Shown here piece by piece: positions 55,331 to 64,000 of a DNA stretch of 64,000 nucleotides. Each line of letters starts with the position of its first letter. Positions within the stretch are counted from its first letter, which is position 1. The DNA is from Brachybacterium sp. Z12 (lineage in GTDB: Bacteria; Actinomycetota; Actinomycetes; Actinomycetales; Dermabacteraceae). The stretch spans positions 558,001-622,000 of the forward strand of contig NZ_CP060496.1 in assembly GCF_014400405.1 (NCBI RefSeq), given 5' to 3'. The notes below the pieces were generated by a model. That model had not been told where the DNA came from. It searched no databases and was given only the letters and a program-made list of their open reading frames with translations. A program made the translations under genes and the position numbers.

Positions 55331-56674
55331 ATGACCATGCAGCGAGAAGCTGAGGGCGCCCCGCCGCAGCTGGGCGCGAAGCAGAAGCGCACCATCGCCG
55401 GCGGAGCCATCGGCACCCTGATGGAGTACTTCGACTACTACCTCTACGGCCTCGCCGCCGCGACCGTGTTCCCGCACGTCTTCTTCTCCGGGGACTCGGA
55501 GTTCGTCGCGCAGCTGTCCTCCTTCGCCAGCTTTGCCGTCGGCTTCCTGTTCCGCCCGTTGGGCGGGCTCGTGTTCGGCGCGATCGGCGACCGGCTGGGT
55601 CGCAAGGTCACGCTGCTGGTCACGGTGATCGGGATGGGCCTGTCCACCGCGGCGATCGGCCTGATCCCGTCGGACGCCGCGATCGGCGCCACCGCACCGA
55701 TCCTGCTGATCCTCATGCGCATGCTGCAGGGCCTGTTCGTGGGCGGTGAGATGGGCGGGGCGGCGACGATGGTCGTCGAGCACGCCCCCGTGGGCCGCCG
55801 CGGGTTCTTCGGCGCCTTCCTCATCTCCGGCGCCGGCATCGCCAACGTGCTCTCCGCGGGCATGTTCGCAGGCCTCGGCGCCGGGCCCGAGTCCTTCTTC
55901 ATGACCTGGGGCTGGCGCATCCCGTTCGTCTTCTCCCTGGTCCTGTCCATCATCGCGATCCTGCTGCGGCGCCACCTCGAGGAATCCGAGGAGTTCCAGG
56001 AGCACGCCCGCAATGCCGCGGCCGCCACCACGAAGGCCCGCTCGCCGCTGCTGGAGGTGTTCCGCCACCCCAAGAACACGATCCTGGGCATCCTCATCGG
56101 TCTGCCGCAGTCCATCGCCGGGTACATCGTGCTCACCTACGGCCTGGCCTACATGGTCGCCGAGGGCACGGCCGCTTCCGTCGGGTTCCTGGGCACCATG
56201 ATCGTGGGCCTCCTGCAGATCGTGATCGCTCCCGCCTACGGCGCGCTCTCGGACAAGGTGGGCCGCCGCACCGTCTACATCGCCGGCTGCGTCGGCTTCG
56301 CGGTGCTGGTGTGGCCCACGTTCCTGCTCTACTCCACCGAGAGCGCGGGCCTGATCTGGCTGGGCATGGTGGTCGGATTCGTGATCCCCGGCGTCGCGAT
56401 GCAGGCCACGCTCTCCACCATGCTCACCGAGATGTTCGACGTCGAGCAGCGCACCACCGGCGTGAACATCGGCTACCAGCTCTCCAACACGCTCGGCGGC
56501 GGCCTCGCCCCGCTGATCGCGACCGCCCTGGTGGGCTGGGCGAGCGGCAGCATCTGGCCGGTGATCGTCTATGTTGTCGCCATCTGCCTGATCGGGGCGA
56601 TCGCCACGGCGGCGGCCTCGATCCGGCCTGACACGGCGAACGCCGGTCGACTCCACGAGAAGGTGGCCCACTGA
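55331..56674 (+). CDS. MHS-family MFS transporter (metabolite:H+ symporter)
   Basis: 447 aa. Diagnostic MHS motifs: GTLMEYFDYYLYGLAAATVF in helix 1, FLFRPLGGLVFGAIGDRLGRK between helices 2 and 3, and RMLQGLFVGGEMGGA. It imports an organic anion or amino acid derivative with protons. It is the first gene of the operon with a deacylase two bases later, so N-acyl-D-amino acids or related compounds are its likely cargo. Confidence 0.92.
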   Translation: MTMQREAEGAPPQLGAKQKRTIAGGAIGTLMEYFDYYLYGLAAATVFPHVFFSGDSEFVAQLSSFASFAVGFLFRPLGGLVFGAIGDRLGRKVTLLVTVIGMGLSTAAIGLIPSDAAIGATAPILLILMRMLQGLFVGGEMGGAATMVVEHAPVGRRGFFGAFLISGAGIANVLSAGMFAGLGAGPESFFMTWGWRIPFVFSLVLSIIAILLRRHLEESEEFQEHARNAAAATTKARSPLLEVFRHPKNTILGILIGLPQSIAGYIVLTYGLAYMVAEGTAASVGFLGTMIVGLLQIVIAPAYGALSDKVGRRTVYIAGCVGFAVLVWPTFLLYSTESAGLIWLGMVVGFVIPGVAMQATLSTMLTEMFDVEQRTTGVNIGYQLSNTLGGGLAPLIATALVGWASGSIWPVIVYVVAICLIGAIATAAASIRPDTANAGRLHEKVAH

Positions 56675-56675
56675 C

Positions 56676-58267
56676 ATGAGCTCGCTCCTCGTGCACGGCG
56701 GTCTCGTCCACCCCGGTGACGGACTGGCCCCCTCCGCGCCGACGTCCTCATCGAGGGCGGCCGGATCGCCGAGATCGGCCCCGACCTCGCCGCTCCCTTC
56801 GATGCCACCGTGCTCGAGGCCGGCGGGCGCCTGGTGGTCCCCGGCTTCGTGGACTCCCACTCGCACGCCGAGGCGGCGGTGTTCGAGCCGGAGGTGCAGC
56901 TCGCCCTGCTGCGCCAGGGCATCACCACCGTGATCGCCGGTCAGGACGGCGTCTCCTTCGCTCCCGGGGACGGCGCCTTCGCGGGGGAGTACTTCGCCCC
57001 CATCAACGGAGCCCACCCCACCTACCGCGGGCCCCGCGTCGCCGACCTGCTGGCCGGTTACGACGGGCGGATCCCGCTCGGCGTCGCCTACCTGGTGCCG
57101 GCCGGGACCGTGCGCCACGAGGTGATGGGCCGGGACTCCCGCCCGGCCCTGCCCGCCGAGCGGGAGGCGATGATGGACCTGGTCGCCGACGGGATCGCTG
57201 ACGGCGCCGTGGGTCTCTCGACCGGGCTCGACTACGTGCCGGGCCTGTTCGCGGAGGCCGACGAGATCGCGGCGCTGTGCACGCCGCTGGCCCCGCACGG
57301 CCTGCCCTACGTCACCCACATGCGCGGCGGCTACGAGCACAACGCCCAGGTGGGGGTCGAGGAGGCGACCGCGATCGGTGCCGCCGCCGGGGTGCCTGTG
57401 CACATCTCCCACTTCCACACCCCCGCCGGCGAGGCGTGGCGCCTGATGGACTGGATGGCCGCGCAGGGCGTGCGCGGAACCTTCGACGCCTACCCGTATA
57501 CGCGCGGCTGCTCGATGCTGTCGATGACGATGCTGCCCCCGGCCCTCACCGCGCAGGAGACGGACCACGTGCTCGAGCAGCTGCGCTCGCCGGAGCAGCG
57601 CGAGGTACTGCGCCGGGACTGGTTCCCGCAGGTCGCCCAGAACCCGAGCCTCGGCGAGGACTGGCCCGAGCTGATCACCGTCGCGCACACCAGCGCCGCC
57701 GAGCACGCCTGGGCCCCCGGCCTCACCCTCGCCGCGGTCGCCCGCCGCCGCGGCACCGACGCGGTCGATGCCGCGCTCGACCTGCTGCTGGCCGCACGGC
57801 TGGACGTCAACGTGGTGATGGCCGTGCGCGACCAGCGCCCCGCCTCAGACCTCGGCCGGCTCTTCGCCCACCCCGGTCACCTGGGCGGTTCCGACGGGAT
57901 CTTCGTGGGCGCCCATCCGCATCCCCGCGCCCGCGGCACCTTCGCCGCCTTCCTCGCCACCTATGTGCGCGAGCGCGGCGACCTCAGCTGGGCCGAGGCC
58001 GTCCAGCACCTGTCCACCTCCGCCGCTGACCTCTTCGCCCTCGGCGACCGCGGGCGCCTGCGCCCCGGCGCGATCGCCGACCTCGCCCTCGTTGCGCCCG
58101 AGCAGGTGCGCGAGGCCGCCACCTACGACGCCCCGCTCGCGCTCGCCGAGGGGATCGACGACGTGCTCGTGGGCGGCGTCCCGGTGCTGGCGGGCGGCCG
58201 CCTCACCGGCGCCCTGCCCGGCGGCGGCGTGCGCGCGAGCCGGCTCGCCCCGGATCCCCGCCCCTGA
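56676..58267 (+). CDS. N-acyl-D-amino-acid deacylase / D-aminoacylase (amidohydrolase), one frameshift
   Basis: About 530 aa. Amidohydrolase barrel: VPGFVDSHSHAEAAVF (HxH metal ligands), GADGAVGLSTGLDYVPG-like GAVGLSTGLDYVPGLFAEAD, YVTHMRGGYEHNAQVG (His), VHISHFHTPAG (His), and HLGGSDGIFVGAHPHPRARG (catalytic Asp). A C is missing near 56742 (GCCCCCTCCGC), after which the protein continues RADVLIEGGRIAEIGPDL. It releases free D-amino acids from N-acyl forms in the cytoplasm. Confidence 0.9.
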
Positions 58268-58328
58268 ACCCGGCAAGCCGACGCCCGTCGGCACCTGTCA
58301 CCCTGAAGGCACCAGAAGGAGAACCTCC

Positions 58329-58730
58329 ATGACCACCCCGCAGAACACCCCGCTCAAGCAGGCCATCGTCAGCGACCGCGCCCCGCAGCCGGCCGGCCCC
58401 TACAGCCAGGGAATCGTCAGCGGCGACCTGCTGTTCACCGCCGGCTTCGGCCCCCAGGACCGCGAGAACGGCAACGCCGTCGCGGACACCGTCGCCGAGC
58501 AGACCCGCCAGGTGCTGCGCAACATCCAGGCTGTCCTCGACGAGCACGGCGCGACCATGGACCAGGTCCTCAAGACCACCGTGCACCTCGCAGATCTCGC
58601 CGACTTCGAGGAGTTCAACGCCGCGTACCAGGAGTTCTTCACCGCGCCGTTCCCGGTGCGCACCACCGTCGGCTCGCAGCTGGCGAACATCCTCGTCGAG
58701 ATCGACGTGGTCGCCCGAGTGGCGGCCTGA
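58329..58730 (+). CDS. ridA: RidA family enamine/imine deaminase
   Basis: 133 aa. RidA hallmarks: PQPAGPYSQGIVSGDLLFTAG, QTRQVLRNIQAVLDEHGATM, and PVRTTVGSQLANILVEIDVVA (in the place of the usual PARxxVxVxxLP). It hydrolyses reactive enamine intermediates released by PLP enzymes such as the D-threonine/serine enzyme in the same operon. Confidence 0.9.
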   Translation: MTTPQNTPLKQAIVSDRAPQPAGPYSQGIVSGDLLFTAGFGPQDRENGNAVADTVAEQTRQVLRNIQAVLDEHGATMDQVLKTTVHLADLADFEEFNAAYQEFFTAPFPVRTTVGSQLANILVEIDVVARVAA

Positions 58731-58733
58731 GAG

Positions 58734-59684
58734 ATGCCCGCCGTGCACCCCGACCGGCCGCTGGACCTGCTCTGCCTCGGAGAGACGATGGCGCTGGTGG
58801 CCCCCGCCCGGCCCGAGCCGCTGGAGGAGGCGGAGGACCTCCGCCTGTCCATGGGCGGGGCCGAGTCCAACGTGGCCTGCCACCTCGCCGCCGCCGGGCA
58901 CCGCGCCGCCTGGTGCAGCGCCCTCGGCGAGGACGCTCTGGGCCGGCGGGTGCGCCGCGACATCGCCGCCCACGGCGTGGACGTGCAGCACGTACGGATG
59001 GACCCGGGCGCCCCGACGGGGCTGTATCTCAAGGACCCCGGCCACGGCGTCCTCTACTACCGTGCCGGCTCCGCTGCCTCCCGCATGGGACCGGGCGAGC
59101 TCGAACGCCTGGACCTCACCCGGGTGCGGATCGTGCACCTTTCCGGGATCACGCTCGCGCTCTCGGCCAGCTGCCGCGAGCTGGTGCACGCCGCGATCTC
59201 CGCCGCCCGGGCCGCCGGCGCGCTGGTGAGCGTCGACGTGAACCACCGCCCCGCGCTCTGGGATAGCACTGAGGAGGCCGGGCGCGAGATCCGCGCGGCC
59301 GCTCGCGAGGCCGACATCGTCCTGGTGGGCCGGGACGAGGCCGCCGTGCTGTGGGGGACCGACACCGCCGACGACGTCCGCGCCCTGTTCCCGGACGCCC
59401 CGCACCTGGTGGTCAAGGACGCCGACGTCGACGCCGTGGAGTTCGCGGCGGGGGAGCGCACCGCCGTGCCCACCCCGAAGATCGAGGTGGTCGAGGCCGT
59501 GGGCGCCGGAGACGCCTTCGCCGCCGGCTGGATGGACGGCCTGCTGAGCGGCGAGGACGCCGCCGGGCGCCTGGTGCGCGGCCACGCCCGCGCCGCCCAC
59601 GCGCTCTCCAGCACCCAGGACATCCCCTCGCCCAGCACATCCGCCACCGACCGCGCACATCGCGCAGGAGAGGCTCGCTCATGA
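58734..59684 (+). CDS. kdgK: 2-keto-3-deoxygluconate kinase (PfkB family)
   Basis: 316 aa. PfkB signatures: DLLCLGETMALVAPARP, LSMGGAESNVACHLAAAG, VDVNHRPALW, and the ATP/catalytic motif EAVGAGDAFAAGWMDGLL. The GGAESN segment and its pairing with a KDPG aldolase gene suggest 2-dehydro-3-deoxy-sugar-acid phosphorylation. It is three bases after ridA and overlaps the aldolase gene. Confidence 0.88.
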   Translation: MPAVHPDRPLDLLCLGETMALVAPARPEPLEEAEDLRLSMGGAESNVACHLAAAGHRAAWCSALGEDALGRRVRRDIAAHGVDVQHVRMDPGAPTGLYLKDPGHGVLYYRAGSAASRMGPGELERLDLTRVRIVHLSGITLALSASCRELVHAAISAARAAGALVSVDVNHRPALWDSTEEAGREIRAAAREADIVLVGRDEAAVLWGTDTADDVRALFPDAPHLVVKDADVDAVEFAAGERTAVPTPKIEVVEAVGAGDAFAAGWMDGLLSGEDAAGRLVRGHARAAHALSSTQDIPSPSTSATDRAHRAGEARS

Positions 59685-60336
59685 GCGCCCACCGCACCGA
59701 CCGCCCCGAGAGCACCGACAGCACTCAGCGCACCGACAGCGCCGCCTACTTCGACACCGCCTTCGCCGCCGCGCCCCTGATGGCGATCCTGCGCGGCATG
59801 GGCGTCGAGCGCAGCCTGGCGCTCGCCAACACTGCCTGGGACCTCGGCATCGACGCCGTCGAGCTCCCCTGCAGACCGACGTCGACCGTGAGGCGCTCGC
59901 CGCCGTCGTCGCCGCCGGGCGCGAGCGCGGCAAGCAGGTCGGCGCCGGCACCGTGCTGGACGCCGCCACCGTGGAGGTCGCCGCGTCCGTCGGTGCCGCC
60001 TTCACCGTCAGCCCCGGTCTGGACCTCGCGGTGGTCCGCGCCAGCGAGGAGGCCGGGCTCCCCTCCCTGCCCGGCGTCTCCACTGCCACCGAGGTGCAGC
60101 ACGCCCACGTCGCGGGCCTGCGCTGGCTGAAGGCCTTCCCTGCCTCGCTGCTGGGGGCCGGCTGGTTCCCTGCCATGGCTGGCCCGTTCCCGCAGATGCG
60201 CTTCGTCGCGACCGGTGGGATGAACGCCCGCAACGCCGCCGAGTTCCTCGACGCCGGCGTGCGCGTGGTGGCCGTGGGCAGCGCGCTCGAGGACCCCGCC
60301 GAGATCGCCCGCCTCGCCGAGGTGATCGCCCGATGA
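59681..60336 (+). CDS. eda: KDPG/KHG aldolase family protein (Eda-like), one frameshift
   Basis: About 218 aa. PLMAILRGMGVERSLALANT holds the catalytic Glu/Arg region, GAGTVLDAATVEVAASVGA follows, and the Schiff-base Lys is in LRWLKAFPASLLGA; FVATGGMNARNAAEFLDAG binds phosphate. One base is lost near 59870 (CTCCCCTGCAG; restored VELPxQTDVDREALAAV). It splits KDPG-type acids to pyruvate plus an aldehyde. The ATG overlaps kdgK, and the stop overlaps the next start. Confidence 0.87.
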
Positions 60337-61550
60337 GCCCCCGCACCATCACGGCCGAGGACAAGTCCTTCCCCGCCGGGCTCGTCGGCCGCGATGTCAC
60401 CGTTCTGGAGGAGCCGCTGGCGAGCTTCTCCACCCCCTGCTGGTGCTCGACGGCCCCGCAATGGCGCACAACCTGCAGGTGATGGCCGACTGGGTCGCCG
60501 CCCGCGGCCTCGAGCTGATGCCCCACGGGAAGACCACCATGGCCCCGGTGCTGTGGCGCCGACAGCTCGAGGCGGGCGCCACCGGCATCACCGTCGCCAC
60601 CGGCTGGCAAGCCGACGTGGCGCTGCGCGCCGGGATCCCCACGGTGCAGATCGCGAACATGTGCCTGGACCCGGCCCTGCTGCGCCGCCTGGACGGATGG
60701 CTCGCCGAGCACCCCGCGCAGGAGCTCGTGTGCTGGGCTGACTCCCTCGCCGCCGTGGACCTCATGGAGCAGGCGCTGCCCGAGGGCTCCCGCCTCGGCG
60801 TGCTGGTGGAGCTCGGGGCCGAGGGCGGCCGCACCGGCGCCCGCACCGAGGCCGAGTCCCTCGCGATCGCGGAGTCGGTCGCCGCCTCCCCGTGCTCACC
60901 TTGCGCGGGGTGAGTGGTTACGAGGGAGCTCTCGGCCACGACCGCAGCGAGGCCGCGCTCGAGGCCGTGCGCGTGTACTGCGGGCGCCTCGCCGTGCTCG
61001 GGGCGAGCGTGCGGGACCTGGTCGAGGGCACCACCTGGATCACCGCTGGGGGCAGCGCCTATCCCGATCTCGTCGCCGCCGCGATCGCCGGGGTGCCGGG
61101 ACCCGCGCGGTGCTCCGCTCGGGGGCGTACATCGTCCACGACAGCGGCTTCTACCGGGGCATCTCGCCCCTGGACCGTGATCGCGGCCTGCCGGAGCGGG
61201 AGGCACTGCTGCCCGCGATGCACGCCTACGCGCGGGTGGTCTCGCAACCCGAGCCGGGGCTCGCCCTGCTCGATGCCGGCAAGCGCGATGTGCCCTTCGA
61301 CGAGGGGCTGCCGGTGCCGCTCGCCGTCTCTGACACTCTCGGCGGGGTGAAGCGGCCGCTCGACGCCGAGGTCACGGCGCTCAACGACCAGCACTGCTTC
61401 CTACGCTGGGACGGCGAGGCCCCGGTCGCGATCGGGGACGTGGTGACCCTGGGGCTCTCCCACCCGTGCACCGCCTTCGACAAATGGCGGCTGATCCCCG
61501 TGGTGGATGCGGAGGGGACGGTGGGGGAGGCGGTCTCGACCCTCTTCTGA
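60333..61550 (+). CDS. D-threonine aldolase / D-serine deaminase-like PLP enzyme, three frameshifts
   Basis: About 406 aa, alanine-racemase-N fold type III PLP enzyme. PLP Lys is in LELMPHGKTTMAPVLWRRQ (~residue 66); ITAGGSAYPDLVA and the C-terminal metal motif LGLSHPCTAFDKWRLIPVVD (HxC) define the D-threonine aldolase/D-serine dehydratase group. The frame breaks near 60447 (ACCCCCTG), 60895 (TCCCCGTG) and 61108 (GGGACCCG), each repaired by one base. It degrades D-hydroxy amino acids made by the upstream deacylase. ATGA overlap with the aldolase gene. Last gene of the operon. Confidence 0.87.
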
Positions 61551-61570
61551 ATGGGGGCCAGGCTCGTTGG

Positions 61571-63019
61571 TCAACCCACTCGGACGGGAGCGGATGTCAC
61601 CGTGGTGCTCTCGTAGCCCTCGAGCTCGGCCGACACCTCGACGGTGATCTCCGCGCCCTTCCACTTCCCGGTGAGACGGAATCGCTCGGAGTTCGCTCCC
61701 TCGATGGCGATACCGTCGGCGAGCCAGCGATAGGTGAGCGTCGGTTGCGGCTGCCACGTTCCCGCCTCCGCGACAAGCAGCGCGCCGGGCTTGATCCGAC
61801 CATGGGGATCCTTCGAGATGATTCTCGGCTGCGGGGCGCTTTGGAAGGGCTCGGACGCCTCGGCTGGGGGCGAACGGCGCATGAGGATGGTCTGTCCAGA
61901 CGCTCAGCGTCAGCGTCGCGGCCTGCAGACCGTCCACGACGGAGTTCTCGCACAAGTAGTACATCCCATCGCCCATGGCCTGGAAGCCGACATCAGCCTT
62001 CTGGAACCAGCCGCGGATCCCGGTGGCTGCGTCCTCGAGGCCGTCCTCGGCCAGGGGCAGGGTGTCGCCGTCGACGCCGACCCCGCGCAGCTCCTGCCGC
62101 ACCGGCTGCGAGGCGGCCTCGATCGCGAACATCGTAAAGTTCGGGAAATCGGGCTTGCTCCCGGCGTAGACACCCATGAACCAGCGGCCGAGGGTCGAGT
62201 CGTAGGTGAGGTTCTGGATGCCCCAGCGCGTGGCCCCGGTGAAGACGAAGTACTGGCCGTCGATCTCGGTGGGCCCGCTGGTGGGGTCCGGCTTCGAGGT
62301 GTCATACGGCTTTGCGAAGGTGTCGAACACGTCCGGGTCGTACTGCACGAGGATCTGGTGGTCGTTGTCCTCGCGGTCCACGTCCGGCCACTGCGAGTGG
62401 GTGACGGTGAGCAGCCAGTCCCCGGTGGTGCTGCCGAACCGCGGCCCGAAGCCCACGCCGTCCACCCCGGCCGTGGCGTAGAGGCCGTCATCCGTGCCGT
62501 CGCCGTCGAGGTCCACGAAGCGGTCGGCGAGCAGCTGCTTGAGGTGGACCAGCGAGAGCGCGGAGTTCCTCTCCGGGCTCTCGTCGATCTCGTGCATCTG
62601 CTCCGGGTCGAAGATCGCGATGTACGGGGCGTAGTACGGGTTCTCGTCGCCCCAGAAGATGGAGCCGTATACCTTGCCGTTCTTCGGGTTCAGCGCGATG
62701 TCGCCCAGGTGAGCGGGCAGGCCGTTGATCGAGCCGAGCACCGTGCCGTCCAGGTCCGTCTTCACCAGGCGGTCGGTGAAGGAGAAGAACGCGAGCCCAC
62801 GCTCACGGTCCACGGCGATGCCCTGCACATGCGGGGACGGCCAGGCACCGCCGGAGAGGGTGAGGGGGAGGCCGTTGTTCCGGGCGGGGAGTCGGCCGAC
62901 GGGGCCTCCGCAGGTGCGGCGGCGGCCGCCTGCGCGGCGGTTCCGGTGGCTGCGAGCGTCAGCGGCGCCGCGGCGCCCATCGCGAGTGCGGTCAGCATCG
63001 TCCTGCGGGTGGTGTTCAT
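61571..63019 (-). CDS. Tat-exported protein with beta-propeller-like core and C-terminal Ig-like domain, two frameshifts
   Basis: About 483 aa. Tat signal MNTTRRTMLTALAMGAAAPL with cleavage near AQAAA. The middle (HVQGIAVDRERGLAFFSFTD, LGDIALNPKNGKVYGSIFWG, VDLDGDGTDDGLYATAGVD) looks like a propeller-type secreted enzyme or binding protein of unknown family. The end (TLTYRWLADGIAIEGANSER, LTGKWKGAEITVEVSAELEG) is an Ig-like repeat common at C-termini of actinobacterial exported proteins. Indels near 62890 and 61890 break the frame. Substrate unknown. Confidence 0.75.
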
Positions 63020-63490
63020 GGTGGTCTCGCTCTTCGTCGGTGCGTGCGGCGGTCAGGCAACGATTGACTCGATCATCCGCAGGCGGACTCCCGAGAACCA
63101 GGCGGTGAACGCGGCGGGAGAGGGAGGTGAAGCTCGACGGTCCGAGCCGGCGGGAGCGAGGGACATGACCGGGCGGCTCAAGAGCGTGCCATTGGAGCGG
63201 TGAAGGGGGCCGGCTCGAAGGCGCAGGGGGCGGCGACCTCTGTGACGGGGCGCGTCGGTTCCCTGTTCTCGAAGCGGGCGGTTGCGGAAGACCCTGACGC
63301 GGACGGCGAGGAGTAGGTCGCAGCGTGACCGCCTGAACGACCTTCCCACGAGCGCCGCATCGTCGTCCTTATGCGGTGCGGGGTCAAGGGCTTCGCGGTG
63401 GCTTCCGCCAGCGTTGGCAGGTGCAGCGCCAGACGGCGAAGGGCAACTGCCCGCTCTATGCGTGCCTGATCTACCCGTTCCCGCGACTTC
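63020..63490. other. intergenic region, no gene recognised
   Basis: About 470 bp between the Tat-protein start and the permease stop. Frames on both strands are short and lack coding character or ribosome sites. It should contain the promoter of the Tat-protein gene near 63020-63100, where the A/T-richer GGCAACGATTGACTCGATCA lies. Confidence 0.5.
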
Positions 63491-64000
63491 TCACGCGCTT
63501 CCCACGGCTTCCGCCTCCTCCAGCTTCTCCTCCACCTCGGCTTCGCGGGTTCGATGCTTCCGGGTCGACAACCACTTCGACAGGCCCAGCACAGCGATCA
63601 GCAGGACACCCCAGATGAAGTTCGACGCGAACGCCGAACCCGACCAGCTGCCCAGCGACATGTTGATCCCGGTCTGCAGCATCTGCATTGCGGCGGCACC
63701 CAGCAGGATCGCCCACAGGCGCCCGGTGCCGCCGTACGGGTCGATGCCCGCTACCACTGCGATGAGGATCGCCTGCATCAGGTATGAGCTCGCGAAGGAC
63801 ACGTTCGCGGCGTTCGTCGACGAGAACATGATCAACCCGGCGATGGCGGCCAACACTCCCGAGGCGGCGTAGGTCATCACGATCGTTCGAGTGACGGGGA
63901 GCCGTGAATACCGGGCGACCTTGTCCGACTCGCCGAGGGCGTACATGTGGAAGCCGGTGCGGGTCTTCAGGGTGATGCCCGTGCACAGGGCGAGCAACAC
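63491..64000 (-). CDS. sugar ABC transporter permease (RbsC-like), cut by window edge
   Basis: 169 C-terminal residues of a BPD_transp_2 permease. Hydrophobic segments GVLAAIAGLIMFSSTNAANVS, AILIAVVAGIDPYGGTGRLW and SNFIWGVLLIAVLGLSKWL are typical of RbsC/XylH/ChvE-partner permeases (the GxDPxGGxG loop). A charged C-tail is rich in E and K. The start lies outside the window. Confidence 0.88.
   Translation of the reverse strand: MLLALCTGITLKTRTGFHMYALGESDKVARYSRLPVTRTIVMTYAASGVLAAIAGLIMFSSTNAANVSFASSYLMQAILIAVVAGIDPYGGTGRLWAILLGAAAMQMLQTGINMSLGSWSGSAFASNFIWGVLLIAVLGLSKWLSTRKHRTREAEVEEKLEEAEAVGSA

Noticed and set aside
55172-57706. 844-codon open frame on the minus strand
   Set aside because: Antisense to the MHS transporter and deacylase genes; low-complexity His/Gly/Arg composition.

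Overview
The window is a 64 kb piece of a very GC-rich Gram-positive chromosome. The 23S rRNA, the gene content (ECF sigma factor with a membrane Ser/Thr kinase, Tat and lipoprotein exports, many GTG starts) and the codon use point to an actinobacterium. A Brachybacterium-like member of the Dermabacteraceae/Micrococcales is my best guess, but I could not run a 16S or 23S search. The 5' end of the 23S gene and a sugar permease at the right edge are cut by the window borders.

Layout. 1-3230: end of an rRNA operon (23S, 5S, terminator). 3.2-6.4 kb: a type III polyketide synthase, methyltransferase and flavin hydroxylase operon that resembles phenolic-lipid (alkylresorcinol) pathways. 6.8-11.6 kb: MFS exporter, an OmpA-like/lipoprotein pair, and an ECF sigma factor coupled to a membrane Ser/Thr kinase. 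12-17.3 kb: TsuAB-type thiosulfate uptake genes, an MFS transporter, a GH29 alpha-L-fucosidase and an ADP-ribosylglycohydrolase. 17.3-22.5 kb: a two-gene operon encoding a membrane NERD-nuclease/zinc-ribbon/sliding-clamp-like protein and a tandem-AAA+ ATPase; this is the best candidate here for an undescribed system. 22.7-40.4 kb: an accessory-looking stretch with a phage-type SNF2 helicase, a type IV (AbiE-like) toxin-antitoxin pair with its own operator, and at least five truncated gene remnants mixed with intact metabolic genes (D-lactate dehydrogenase, FAD oxidases, LacI, ATL, TetR). 40.5-47.2 kb: homocysteine methyltransferase and a melibiose/alpha-galactoside operon (AraC regulator, GH4 enzyme, ABC transporter). 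47.3-54.2 kb: a complete Wadjet (JetABCD) anti-plasmid system. 54.4-61.6 kb: a D-amino-acid/N-acyl-D-amino-acid and ketodeoxy-sugar catabolic operon under a YheO/DauR-type regulator. 61.6-64 kb: a Tat-exported protein and a partial RbsC-like permease.

A striking global property is that about 25 otherwise convincing reading frames are interrupted by single-base indels, mostly losses of one G or C inside G/C runs. I treat these genes as intact genes carrying probable sequence errors. Remnants that lack half or more of a gene are reported as pseudogenes. Many operons are translationally coupled (ATGA/GTGA/TGATG overlaps), which helps to assign starts and partners.
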